From NCBI GenBank assembly GCA_012510745.1, contig JAAZHK010000080.1, positions 1 through 20,308 of the forward strand: DNA of 20,308 bases, written 5' to 3'. Both the position numbers and the translations under genes were made by a program. The notes under the pieces are model-generated. The model worked only from the letters and a program-made list of their open reading frames with translations. It was not told the origin of the DNA and ran no database searches. Positions 1 through 7,931 of this stretch are shown piece after piece. This stretch comes from Mycoplasmatota bacterium (GTDB taxonomy: Bacteria > Bacillota_I > Bacilli_A > RF39 > UBA660). Position 1 is the first letter of the stretch. The number at the start of each line of letters is the position of its first letter.

Positions 1-1135
1 ATTTATAACTATTATCTGAAAATTGTTTATAAATATTTTTAAATTTATTTATAACAAAAGATTCTAAGTTTGTCCCTTTAATAGTTTCATATCCACTTAA
101 AGTCTCTACTAAATAACTATTAATTTGGGCACTATATTCATAATTTAAATGTATATACTTATCTAGAAAACGATAATAAATAGCAATAATAACAATGTAT
201 ATTAACATTATTATTATAGTTATAAAAGTTAATAAAGGGCTAATTAAATATAAGAAAACAAACACAATGATTATTAGTAATGAATCGACAAATAAGGTAA
301 GGAAAAGATTGCTTATTAGTTCTTTTATATTACTTAAATCATTAATACGAGATAGAACTTCTCCCGTTGTTTTATTTTTATAATATAAATAAGGAAGGGA
401 AATCAGATGACTATATATATGATTAATTAAAGTTTGGTCTAATTGATGATTAATTTTATTTAGTAATTTGTTTCTAAATAAATCTATAAATGACTTAAAT
501 ATCAAAATAAAACTACTAATTATAAATATATTAATTAAATATGTCTTTGTTCTAATTAATCCCTCATCAATCATAAATTTAAAAACTAGTGATGATGCTA
601 TATTAAATAATGTATATAAAACAGATAATATAAAAATAGTTGAGAATATCTTTTTATTATTTGATAAAAATTTAAATAATAATATTAACAATGGATTCTT
701 TTTTTCAAGTATAGGGAGTCTTTTTTGAAGGCTAAATAGTAAATATTGTTGAGTTGCTATTTTATCTAAATCTTGAAAATTATATTTAACTATTCCTTTA
801 GCCGGATCAGCTATTGTTAATATTTTTTTATTATGGTTTATGTGATGAATAACTATAAAATGTTGATAACTTTTATTTATAATAACATGAGCTATACAAG
901 GAAGCATACTATTATCTAGTTTTCTAAAATCTCCTTTTAGACCTTTAGTATTAAAACCAATCTTTTTAGCTGCTTCCAAAAGACTATATGCATTAACACC
1001 GTTTTTAGTTGTTTTAGTTAATTCTAATAAATATTCTTTTGAAACTCTACCACCATATGTTTCAATAATAGTCATTAATGAACTAACTCCACAATCTTTT
1101 AAGCCATCTTGCTTTATACATATATATTTCTTAAT
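1..1135 (-). CDS. C39-peptidase ABC exporter, 3' end outside window
   Basis: This is the N-terminal 378 codons of a peptidase-containing ABC transporter of the bacteriocin/peptide-export type (ComA/LagD/PCAT family). Such proteins cut a double-glycine leader in the cytoplasm and export the core peptide. Counting from ATT at 1135-1133, the C39 domain covers about residues 5-125. The oxyanion Gln is Q9 and the catalytic Cys is C15 in QDGLKDCG; the His is H92 in QHFIVIHH and the Asp is D110 in ADPAKG. From about residue 150 a six-helix ABC transmembrane domain begins; it is open to base 1, and the nucleotide-binding domain must lie beyond the window. No ATG, GTG or TTG starts this frame upstream of C15: an in-frame TGA lies at 1144-1142 and an AGGAGG at 1152-1147, so I place the start at ATT by inference. 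It follows murE by about 70 bases. I see no substrate peptide gene. The family call is firm; the start is not. Confidence 0.88.
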   Translation of the reverse strand, partial: MKKYICIKQDGLKDCGVSSLMTIIETYGGRVSKEYLLELTKTTKNGVNAYSLLEAAKKIGFNTKGLKGDFRKLDNSMLPCIAHVIINKSYQHFIVIHHINHNKKILTIADPAKGIVKYNFQDLDKIATQQYLLFSLQKRLPILEKKNPLLILLFKFLSNNKKIFSTIFILSVLYTLFNIASSLVFKFMIDEGLIRTKTYLINIFIISSFILIFKSFIDLFRNKLLNKINHQLDQTLINHIYSHLISLPYLYYKNKTTGEVLSRINDLSNIKELISNLFLTLFVDSLLIIIVFVFLYLISPLLTFITIIIMLIYIVIIAIYYRFLDKYIHLNYEYSAQINSYLVETLSGYETIKGTNLESFVINKFKNIYKQFSDNSYK

Positions 1136-1146
1136 CTTCTTTCACA

Positions 1147-1152
1147 CCTCCT
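1147..1152 (-). promoter_or_regulatory. Strong ribosome binding site before the C39 exporter
   Basis: AGGAGG, extended to AGGAGGTG, is a full match to the 16S anti-Shine-Dalgarno. The nearest GTG (1145-1143) is only one base away, too close to be used, and opens a frame of just four codons. The next plausible initiation triplet in the exporter frame is ATT at 1135-1133, 11 bases after AGGAGG. This site is the main evidence that translation of the exporter begins here. Confidence 0.6.
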
Positions 1153-1206
1153 CAATAATATTATTACAATTATTTGAGTGTTCCCCTAAACTTTTCATAA
1201 AAAAAA

Positions 1207-2619
1207 TTATTTTTTATCATCAAAATAATCTTTTATAATATCATAATCACAATAAGGTATTTTAAAATCTTTAATCATCATATAATTATCTCTTCCCTTA
1301 CCTAAAATTAAAACTATATCATCCTTTTTAGCTATTGTTAGACTTTTTTTAATTGCTCTACCACGATCCACTATTATTTCATAATTTTTCTTTTTTATTT
1401 TACCAATCATTTGTTTAATAATACTTTCAGGATCTTCATATCTAGGATCATCCATAGTAAATATAACCCAATCACTATATTTTAAAACTATTTTCCCCAT
1501 TATTGACCTTTTTTCTTTATCTCGACCTCCTGCTGAACCAGTTAATGTTATTATTTTATTTCTTTTTTGTTTTTTAAAATGTTTTAATACTTGCAATAAA
1601 GCGTTTGGTGTATGTGCATAGTCTAATATAACAGTATATTTTTGACCGAAATCCAAATTTTCTAAACGTCCTGTAACATAGATATTACTAATATTATTAA
1701 TAACTCTATTTATATCAGTTTTTAAAATATCACATAAAAGAATACTTGCTAATAAATTATCAACATTGAAACAACCAATTAAAGGGCTATTAATCAGATA
1801 GGTTCTTTTATTAAGTTGAAATTTAATTAAAGTACCTTTATTAGTATTTTGATAATTTATTAATTTTATATGTGTGTGTTTACTACCATAAGTGTATACT
1901 TTTCCTGGACATATTTTTTTTAAATAGTGAAAATATTTATCTTTCTTATTTAAAATAGAAAAACCACTATTTTTAGTTTGTTTAAATAACAAGCTTTTAC
2001 ATTTTAGATAGTTTTTAATAGTTTTATGAACATTTAAGTGATCTCTTGTAATATTAGTTAAAATACTTACATCAAATAACAGATCTTTTAATCTATTATG
2101 AAAAAAGGCTTCGCTTGATGCTTCTATTACTATATATTTTAATTTAGCTTTTCTAGCTATATAAGCATATTTATATATTTCTTCTATTGCTGGTGTAGTA
2201 TTTAAAGTATCTAAAGTAACATCATTATAACTAACTCCATTTGTACCTATATACATGCATTTATCTTTACCTATTAATAATTGAATAATTGTTGCTAAAG
2301 TCGTTTTTCCATCTGTGCCGGTAATACCTATCAAAATTAAATCTTTAAAAGGGTCATCATAAAATTTAATAAGTAGTTTATTTAATTCATCATTAGGATT
2401 GGAAACCTTAATAGTAGGAATATCATAATTAACATCACGGTTAACAACTATAGCTTTAGCCCCTCTTTTTATAGCTTCTTCAATAAAATCATGACGATCA
2501 ACAGTTACACCCATTATACAAACAAATAGATCTCCTGGTGTTACTAATTTAGAATTGGTTTTAATATCTCTAATATCTATATCTTTTTTAACGTTATACA
2601 ATTGATGAAGTTTTTTCAT
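1207..2619 (-). CDS. murE: UDP-MurNAc-tripeptide synthetase MurE
   Basis: This cytoplasmic Mur ligase adds the third amino acid to UDP-MurNAc-L-Ala-D-Glu during peptidoglycan synthesis. At 470 residues it is near normal length, with all three domains. The ATP-binding loop GITGTDGKTT is at 98-107, TNITRDHLNVH at 188-198, and the carbamylated-Lys motif YLKCK at 204-208. DYAHTPNAL is at 333-341 and GSAGGRDKEKR at 361-371. The substrate-choosing motif reads DDPR at 390-393, where meso-DAP enzymes usually have DNPR and staphylococcal Lys enzymes lack the Arg, so the third amino acid is uncertain. The ATG at 2619 follows a TGGTGG ribosome site. The spacer to the exporter downstream is short. The isolated position, away from other mur genes, is common in Bacillota. 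The MurE assignment is secure. Confidence 0.95.
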   Translation of the reverse strand: MKKLHQLYNVKKDIDIRDIKTNSKLVTPGDLFVCIMGVTVDRHDFIEEAIKRGAKAIVVNRDVNYDIPTIKVSNPNDELNKLLIKFYDDPFKDLILIGITGTDGKTTLATIIQLLIGKDKCMYIGTNGVSYNDVTLDTLNTTPAIEEIYKYAYIARKAKLKYIVIEASSEAFFHNRLKDLLFDVSILTNITRDHLNVHKTIKNYLKCKSLLFKQTKNSGFSILNKKDKYFHYLKKICPGKVYTYGSKHTHIKLINYQNTNKGTLIKFQLNKRTYLINSPLIGCFNVDNLLASILLCDILKTDINRVINNISNIYVTGRLENLDFGQKYTVILDYAHTPNALLQVLKHFKKQKRNKIITLTGSAGGRDKEKRSIMGKIVLKYSDWVIFTMDDPRYEDPESIIKQMIGKIKKKNYEIIVDRGRAIKKSLTIAKKDDIVLILGKGRDNYMMIKDFKIPYCDYDIIKDYFDDKK

Positions 2620-2633
2620 TTTACCACCATTGT

Positions 2634-2662
2634 ATTATATTAAAAAAAATAATTAATGATAA
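2634..2662 (-). promoter_or_regulatory. Possible sigma-A promoter of murE
   Basis: TTATCA (2657-2662), 17 bases, TATAAT (2634-2639). The -10 is perfect and the -35 matches four of six. Transcription would start near 2627, only about eight bases before the murE ATG, leaving barely room for the ribosome site. That makes this call weak. Confidence 0.35.
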
Positions 2663-2668
2663 AAAAAA

Positions 2669-2685
2669 GGAGATATCTTATCTCC
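2669..2685 (-). terminator. Terminator of the cadherin-like protein gene
   Basis: Read on the minus strand, GGAGATA and TATCTCC form a perfect 7-bp stem with a three-base loop, followed by eight T. The hairpin includes part of the stop codon of the upstream gene (2678-2680). It separates that gene from murE. Confidence 0.85.
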
Positions 2686-3538
2686 CATATGTTTTTTTAT
2701 CAATTATTAAATAAGTTCCTAGAATAATTAAAATAGTAATTATAATGACATATCCTCCAACACTTATTCCTGTATAAGGATTATTTAAATCATTAATACT
2801 AATATTAACTGTATATATTTTTTCATTATTTCCATTAGTTACTTTAAATTTTAATACTCCTGCTTGTGTAATATTTACACTATTACCTGTTATAGAACTA
2901 TCATCTAGTAAAACAGTTACAGTTGCAGAGCTGCTAGCTTGAGTATACACAAAATTAAGCGTTGTGGGCACCGCCTTTAGGGCTAAATAATAAGTTTCTT
3001 TTGACGGGTCGAAATTTAAATTATAATCAGTAATCGTTAGATTACTTAGAGTTACATTGGTTGGCTCATTATTTATAGGTGGAGACGGAATTGGATCTAT
3101 TGGTTCTGGTTCTGTTGAAATATGATAATTTTTACTTACATCTAAAGAAGTAATCATCCCATCGCCTAAAATATTAGTTAACATTATACTTACATCTTCA
3201 GAAGGATCTCCAATTGTAAATCTAAAACGCCCTATTTCTTTTTCAGAAGTTATATTATTTAACAAATCCAAATTTATGATGTTTTTAATTATACTTACAA
3301 TTTCTATATCAGTTGGATTAATATTAATGAATTGATAACTAGTAATATTAGTTAAATCCAAATCCATTTTAATATTTTCTATTGTATCTTCATCTGGGAC
3401 AAAAATCAAATCACAATCAATAGATTCGGAAGTTATAGTTTCCGGACAACTTAAGTTTAAAGTAAAAGCCCAAGTTTTTATAGGAAAAAACAAAATAAAA
3501 GTTAATATTAATAATTTAATCATTTTCTTTAATGACAT
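2678..3538 (-). CDS. Secreted cadherin-like-domain surface protein with NPYTG tail
   Basis: This 286-residue envelope protein has no recognised enzymatic domain. An N-terminal signal peptide covers about residues 1-24 (positive start, hydrophobic core, likely cut after TWA). Residues 25-140 look like a beta-rich region resembling cohesin-type or surface-domain folds, but I cannot name it. A proline-rich linker (PEPIDPIPSPP) lies at 144-154. Residues 163-250 match the bacterial cadherin-like beta-sandwich pattern (LSNLTITDYNLNFDPSKETY). The C-terminus has NPYTG at 253-257, a hydrophobic helix at about 262-280 and a basic KKTYGR end. This resembles a sortase sorting signal with N in place of L, or else a simple membrane anchor. 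It has its own promoter and terminator, so it is a single-gene unit between ileS and murE. The surface location is well supported; the role is unknown. Confidence 0.85.
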   Translation of the reverse strand: MSLKKMIKLLILTFILFFPIKTWAFTLNLSCPETITSESIDCDLIFVPDEDTIENIKMDLDLTNITSYQFININPTDIEIVSIIKNIINLDLLNNITSEKEIGRFRFTIGDPSEDVSIMLTNILGDGMITSLDVSKNYHISTEPEPIDPIPSPPINNEPTNVTLSNLTITDYNLNFDPSKETYYLALKAVPTTLNFVYTQASSSATVTVLLDDSSITGNSVNITQAGVLKFKVTNGNNEKIYTVNISINDLNNPYTGISVGGYVIIITILIILGTYLIIDKKTYGR

Positions 3539-3563
3539 TATAACTCACCTATCTTACAGTATT

Positions 3564-3572
3564 AGTATACCA
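3564..3572 (-). promoter_or_regulatory. Extended -10 promoter of the surface protein gene
   Basis: TGGTATACT gives an extended -10 (TGn then TATACT). It lies 25 bases upstream of the ATG and after the ileS terminator. No good -35 is present; a TTGTTT-like sequence is too close. Confidence 0.55.
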
Positions 3573-3613
3573 TATTTTTAAAAAAACAACACTCTTTTTT
3601 TAATTAATATAAA

Positions 3614-3641
3614 AAGATGTCTATTTTTGTTTAGACATCTT
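3614..3641 (-). terminator. Terminator of ileS
   Basis: On the minus strand AAGATGTCTA pairs perfectly with TAGACATCTT (10 bp, 8-base loop), followed by a short T run. The first arm encodes the last IleS residues, and the stop TAG (3621-3623) sits in the second arm. Confidence 0.85.
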
Positions 3642-6600
3642 AACTATTAATTCATATTCTTTTTCTTCTATTTTATCTTGAAATGAAACATCCATTATTG
3701 TAGTTACTTTAGCTAATAATTCATTACTTAATAAATCTTCATTATTTTTTAATATTTCGTTAATATCTTTGGTAGTAGTTTCAAATTCAATAACAATACG
3801 ATCTGATACTTTAAAACCAGCTTCTTTTCTAAAAACTTGACATTGACGAATAATATCTCTTAAAATTCCTTCTGCTTTTAATTTCTCTGTTATGTTGATA
3901 TCAATAGCAATCTCTATATCATTCTCAGAAGTTATAGCTATATTATTTCTTTCTTTAAAATTAATATTAAAAATATTTCTTGGTAAAAGTTTATTATATT
4001 CTGGAATTTTAATTTTATCTGATTGTTTTAAATCGATTAAGAGTTGCTGTAATTCCTCTTCTGATAAATTATTAATTAATTCTTTTACTTTATTAATATC
4101 ATTTTTTAATATAGCACCAGCTTCTTTAAAATTAATAGTAACATATTGATCTTTTAATTCATCTAAATTATCAACAATTATAATGTCTTTAATATTTAAT
4201 TCGCTTAAAATAATATCTTTATATTCACCTATATTGATATCATTTAAAGTTAAATATATTTTAGATAGAGGCTGGCGAACTTTTATTTGTTTTTCATTAC
4301 GAATTTGTAATCCTAAAGTAATAATAGTTCTTATATAATTTGTTTTAGTAATGATATCTTCTTCTATATCCAAAGAGCTTGGATTAGGCCATTTACTTAA
4401 ATGAACTGATGATGGCTCTAAAGAATTGTATTCTTTTACAATATTTTGCCAAACATACTCAGTTATAAAAGGAATAATTGGGGCCATAATTTGAGAACTT
4501 GATTTAATAGCATTATATAAAACATAATAGGCGTTTTGTTTATCTAAATCATTTTCACCTTTCCAAAAACGACGACGATTAATACGAATATAAAAATTAC
4601 TTACTTCATCAACAAAATTATCAAATAAATCACACACTGTCTTAGTATCATGATTTTCCATAGCTATAGTAGCTTCATTAATAAAATTATCAGTTACTTT
4701 AATTAACCACTTATCAGTTATATTTAATTTCTTTATATTTAATTTATAATTAACGAAATCAATTTTATCGATTTCAGCATAAGTATTAAAGAAAACACTC
4801 ATATTAAAGTAGGCAATTAATTTCTTTTTAGCTTCTTCTAATATATTAACACCAAAACGAACATCATTAATTGGTTTAATTGCTAAATATGTCAAACGAA
4901 TAGCATCTGCTCCGCTATTTTCAGCTACATCATCAAATGTTAAACCATTTTTATCTGATTTAGAAAACTTAGTACCATCTTCTTTAACAACCATACTTGT
5001 TGTACCTATTGATTCATAAGGCGTTTGGTTTTCTAAAACAGTACTCATAAATAGCATTGAATAAAACCATAATCTTATTTGTTCACTACCTTCTATAATA
5101 TATTCTGCCGGAAAATATTCTTTCCAATAATCTTTATCAGAAAAATATTTTAAAGTAGAAAAAGGTACGATTCCAGCATCTAACCAAACATCTCCTACTT
5201 GAGGAATTCTTGATACGGAAGCTTCACATTTAGGACATTTAATTTTAACTTCGTCAATCCAAGGTCTATGTAATTCTTTTAAATTATCAACTATATTATA
5301 ATCAATAGCTTTTTTTCTTAATTCTTCTTTTGAACCAATTATTTCTAAATGTCCACAATCACATAAATAAAAAGGTAGTGGCAATCCATAAAATCTTCTT
5401 CTAGATATATTCCAATCACCCATATTTTGCAACCAATCTTGCATTCTTTTACCTTGATATTTAGGGTTATATTCAACTGTTGCAGCATTATTAATTAATT
5501 GGTTTCTAACAATGTCAACATCTATCGCCCATTCTTGAACTAATCTAAATAAAATATCTTCATTACATCGCCAACAAAAAGGATAACTATGTTTAATTTT
5601 GTGAACTAAAAATAATTTATTTCTTTGTTTTAATTCTTCAAATACTTCATCATTAACTTCTTTTGCTTTTTTTCCTGTTAAAAATCCAAAACCATCCAAA
5701 ATAATACCATTTTCATCAATTGGAATAATTTTGGTTATATCTTCTATTTCACTTAAAGCAAAATCCTCTGCCCCACATCCAGGTGCTATATGGACAATTC
5801 CTGAACCATCTTCACTTGACACTTCATCCCATAAAACAATTTTATGTTTAACATTTATTTGACTGTCAAATTCTGGAAAGCAAGTTTCATATTCTTTATC
5901 TTTTAAATCTCTTCCTTTAAATTCAGATAAAATCTTTCCTTCACCCTTAAAGCGTTTATTAAAAACACTTTTACATAATAGTAATTTATCAGGTTCATCT
6001 TTCATTTGTACAACAACATAATCAAAATCTGGATTAACTGCTAAGGCAGCGTTAGCACTTAAAGTCCATGGTGTTGTAGTCCATACTAAAGCTTTATATT
6101 CCTCTTTTATTATTGGTAATTTAAAAAATATTGCTTGATGTTCTACATCGTGATATGAACCTGTCATCTCATGCTCAGATAAACTAGTTCCACATCTAGC
6201 GCACCAAGGCATAGGCTTAAAAGTTTGCTTTATCATACCCTTTTCATGACATTTCTTTAAAAAATACCAAATACTAGTGATATTTTCATCAGTAAAAGTG
6301 TAATAAGAATTATCCCAATCCATCCATTGGCCTAATCGTTTTGATTGTTCTTTAATTATATCAGCATATTTTTTTACTCTAGCAACACAAGCTTCAGTAA
6401 AATTATCTAAGCCAAATTTTTCAATATCTTTTTTTGTCTTAAAACCCAATTCTTTTTCTACTTCTACCTCTACCCAAAGACCTTGACCATCAAAACCATT
6501 ACGATAATGAGAAGTATATCCATTCATAGCTTTATATCTAAAAAAGCAATCCTTCATACTTCTTCCCCAAGCATGATGAATTCCCATTTTATTATTAGCT

Positions 6601-6743
6601 GTAATAGGTCCATCAATAAAACGATATTTTTTTCCATTTTTGTTTTTTTCTAACAATTTTTTAAAAGTATTATCATTCTCCCAATATTTTAGAATTTCTT
6701 TTTCATTATTAATAAAATCATAATTAGTTAATTTATTAGCCAT
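3621..6743 (-). CDS. ileS: Isoleucyl-tRNA synthetase with GXHH signature
   Basis: This enzyme charges tRNA-Ile with isoleucine in the cytoplasm. From the ATG at 6743 it is 1040 residues. That start follows GGGAGGAGAAAAAG; an earlier in-frame ATG at 6770 lies inside the T-box terminator and is rejected. Motifs: a HIGH-equivalent GIHH at 54-57, zinc-type Cys pairs CARC (181-184), CWRC (390-393), CDC (461-463) and CPKC (503-506), the editing-domain signature WTTTPWTLSAN at 221-231, and KFSKS at 592-596. The C-terminal half carries the anticodon-binding helices. The sequence resembles the eukaryote-like/type-2 IleRS class, not the type common in Bacillus. It sits after divIVA, the usual place for ileS in Bacillota, and is controlled by its own promoter and T-box. 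The function is certain; the drug-resistance implication of GIHH is inference. Confidence 0.97.
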   Translation of the reverse strand: MANKLTNYDFINNEKEILKYWENDNTFKKLLEKNKNGKKYRFIDGPITANNKMGIHHAWGRSMKDCFFRYKAMNGYTSHYRNGFDGQGLWVEVEVEKELGFKTKKDIEKFGLDNFTEACVARVKKYADIIKEQSKRLGQWMDWDNSYYTFTDENITSIWYFLKKCHEKGMIKQTFKPMPWCARCGTSLSEHEMTGSYHDVEHQAIFFKLPIIKEEYKALVWTTTPWTLSANAALAVNPDFDYVVVQMKDEPDKLLLCKSVFNKRFKGEGKILSEFKGRDLKDKEYETCFPEFDSQINVKHKIVLWDEVSSEDGSGIVHIAPGCGAEDFALSEIEDITKIIPIDENGIILDGFGFLTGKKAKEVNDEVFEELKQRNKLFLVHKIKHSYPFCWRCNEDILFRLVQEWAIDVDIVRNQLINNAATVEYNPKYQGKRMQDWLQNMGDWNISRRRFYGLPLPFYLCDCGHLEIIGSKEELRKKAIDYNIVDNLKELHRPWIDEVKIKCPKCEASVSRIPQVGDVWLDAGIVPFSTLKYFSDKDYWKEYFPAEYIIEGSEQIRLWFYSMLFMSTVLENQTPYESIGTTSMVVKEDGTKFSKSDKNGLTFDDVAENSGADAIRLTYLAIKPINDVRFGVNILEEAKKKLIAYFNMSVFFNTYAEIDKIDFVNYKLNIKKLNITDKWLIKVTDNFINEATIAMENHDTKTVCDLFDNFVDEVSNFYIRINRRRFWKGENDLDKQNAYYVLYNAIKSSSQIMAPIIPFITEYVWQNIVKEYNSLEPSSVHLSKWPNPSSLDIEEDIITKTNYIRTIITLGLQIRNEKQIKVRQPLSKIYLTLNDINIGEYKDIILSELNIKDIIIVDNLDELKDQYVTINFKEAGAILKNDINKVKELINNLSEEELQQLLIDLKQSDKIKIPEYNKLLPRNIFNINFKERNNIAITSENDIEIAIDINITEKLKAEGILRDIIRQCQVFRKEAGFKVSDRIVIEFETTTKDINEILKNNEDLLSNELLAKVTTIMDVSFQDKIEEKEYELIVKMSKQK

Positions 6744-6760
6744 CTTTTTCTCCTCCCAAT

Positions 6761-6950
6761 AAAAAATCATCCTTCTAAAAGGACGATAAATAACCGTGGT
6801 ACCACCTTAATTGGTTCTCAATACTTATAACGTAAGTAATACGGTATTTCCTTTTACAGAAAAACACATCCAAAGTGATTTATAATAATTTAACTATCCT
6901 GGTTTTCACCACCACCAGTTCTCTTTATAGTATCAATTATTATCGTCTTT
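6761..6950 (-). promoter_or_regulatory. T-box leader of ileS
   Basis: A tRNA-sensing riboswitch in which uncharged tRNA-Ile stabilises the antiterminator and lets ileS be transcribed. The T-box sequence AAGGTGGTACCACG is at 6808-6795. Stem I lies at about 6950-6880: ATAATAATT pairs with AATTATTAT at its base, an AGAGA bulge lies on the rising side, and the apical loop GGTGAAA fits the conserved GGUGNRA. Candidate Ile specifier triplets ATT lie at 6889-6887 or 6886-6884; I cannot decide which is used. The terminator is ATCGTCCTT/AAGGATGAT (6787-6766) with a T run at 6766-6761. The whole 6744-7020 gap is accounted for by this leader and its promoter. Confidence 0.93.
6766..6787 (-). terminator. 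Regulated terminator of the ileS T-box
   Basis: A nine-pair hairpin (one G-T pair) with loop TTAG and six T. Its rising arm lies just 3' of the T-box sequence, as needed for a mutually exclusive antiterminator. Confidence 0.85.
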
Positions 6951-6972
6951 TTCTTTTGTTTTATTAAATAAA

Positions 6973-7000
6973 ATTATATCATTATTTTATTATTTGTCAA
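6973..7000 (-). promoter_or_regulatory. Sigma-A promoter of ileS
   Basis: Perfect TTGACA (6995-7000) and TATAAT (6973-6978) with a 16-base spacer. Transcription should begin near 6966, just before T-box Stem I. This is the strongest promoter match in the window. Confidence 0.9.
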
Positions 7001-7020
7001 ATATAAAACAATCTTATTAT

Positions 7021-7452
7021 TTATTTTAAATCTAATATTTCTATTTCTTCTACTACAGCTAGTTGTTGTTCTATAATTGATTTTAAACGTTTTTTAAATA
7101 TTCGCATATTTCTTTCAATTGTTTCCTGATCCATTTCTAGTTTTTCAGTTCTAAGTAAGGCTTCGTTTACAATCCTAGAAGCATTTTTTTTAGCTTCATC
7201 TAATATTAGATTAGCCTCATCACTTGCTAATCTTTTCATATTATCACTAGTAACTTGAGCTTGATAAATAGCTTTTTTCAAAGTGTCTTCTATATTTTTA
7301 TAATATGATAACTCTTTTTTTAAATTACTATATTCGGTCTTTTGCTCACTTATTCTTTTTATCATTGCCTCTGTTTGAGCAATAACTTGTTCCACAAATT
7401 GATTAACCTCATAAGGATTATAACCATTGGGGACAATATTAAATTTATCCAT
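7021..7452 (-). CDS. divIVA: Cell-division/pole protein DivIVA
   Basis: DivIVA binds negatively curved membrane at septa and poles and recruits division or sporulation partners. This one has 143 residues. The N-terminal membrane-binding module holds the family pattern GYNPYEVNQFV at 9-19. The remainder is predicted coiled coil, interrupted near the middle, with a second coiled coil from about residue 75 to the end. The start ATG follows GAGGTGATTTA. It lies 29 bases after sepF in the same transcription unit and upstream of ileS, the classical Bacillota arrangement. In sporeformers DivIVA also helps anchor the chromosome origin at the pole; whether it does so here is unknown. Confidence 0.93.
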   Translation of the reverse strand: MDKFNIVPNGYNPYEVNQFVEQVIAQTEAMIKRISEQKTEYSNLKKELSYYKNIEDTLKKAIYQAQVTSDNMKRLASDEANLILDEAKKNASRIVNEALLRTEKLEMDQETIERNMRIFKKRLKSIIEQQLAVVEEIEILDLK

Positions 7453-7481
7453 TAAATCACCTCAATTAGAAACAAACATTT

Positions 7482-7904
7482 TTAAAAATCAAATTCGTCT
7501 TCGTTTTTATCTTTTACTTTTTTAGTTGATTTCATATCACTTTCATTAGTTATTTTTCCTTCAACATTAATATTATTAGGAGTACATAAAAATATTCCTC
7601 CGCCTAATTTCTGTAAATTACCACCAATAGCATATAGAGTACCTGTTAAAAAATCAACAATTCTTTTTGCTTGATCTGGAGTAACTCTCTTTAAATTAAC
7701 AACTACCGCATTTCTACCTTTTAAGTAATCAGCTATTTGTTGAGATTCTGAATATGCTCGAGGTTCTAGTAGCATCATTTTATTTCTTGTCATTGAAGTT
7801 TCCTTGAAACCATCTTCTGTTTCATAATATTCATCTTCTGCCCTATCTATTTCAATATCATTTAAATCATTACTAAAAATCTTTTTAATTTTATCAAATG
7901 CCAT
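7482..7904 (-). CDS. sepF: Cell division protein SepF
   Basis: SepF anchors FtsZ to the membrane and shapes the septum. It has 140 residues, slightly short. An N-terminal amphipathic segment MAFDKIKKIF (1-10) is the membrane-binding element and is followed by an acidic linker. The SepF core spans about 42-115: EPRAYSESQQIADYL, NAVVVNLKRV, DQAKRIVDFLTG and the Gly-rich GGNLQKLGGGIFLC. A charged tail rich in Lys and Asp ends in EDEFDF. The ATG follows AGGAGGATAAAAAT. It has its own promoter overlapping the herA stop codon and is probably cotranscribed with divIVA. The ylmG and ylmH genes that often lie between sepF and divIVA are missing. Confidence 0.95.
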   Translation of the reverse strand: MAFDKIKKIFSNDLNDIEIDRAEDEYYETEDGFKETSMTRNKMMLLEPRAYSESQQIADYLKGRNAVVVNLKRVTPDQAKRIVDFLTGTLYAIGGNLQKLGGGIFLCTPNNINVEGKITNESDMKSTKKVKDKNEDEFDF

Positions 7905-7931
7905 ATTTTTATCCTCCTATAACATATATAT

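Noticed and set aside
195..728. Plus-strand open frames opposite the ABC exporter
   Set aside because: They lie antisense to the intact transmembrane domain of the exporter, have no ribosome site, and read as low-complexity Ile/Asn/Lys typical of AT-rich shadows.
1142..1198. Possible TGA-as-Trp recoding joining ATG 1198 to the exporter
   Set aside because: The ATG has no ribosome site, all other genes use TGG for Trp, the herA-like gene ends in TGA, and the joined peptide would contain the AGGAGG itself.
1142..1198. The 18-codon frame as the exporter's peptide substrate
   Set aside because: It has no double-glycine leader and no ribosome site; its end is the exporter's ribosome site.
6744..6770. 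Longer IleS start at 6770
   Set aside because: That ATG lies inside the T-box terminator hairpin; the ATG at 6743 has a good ribosome site and matches the usual N-terminus.
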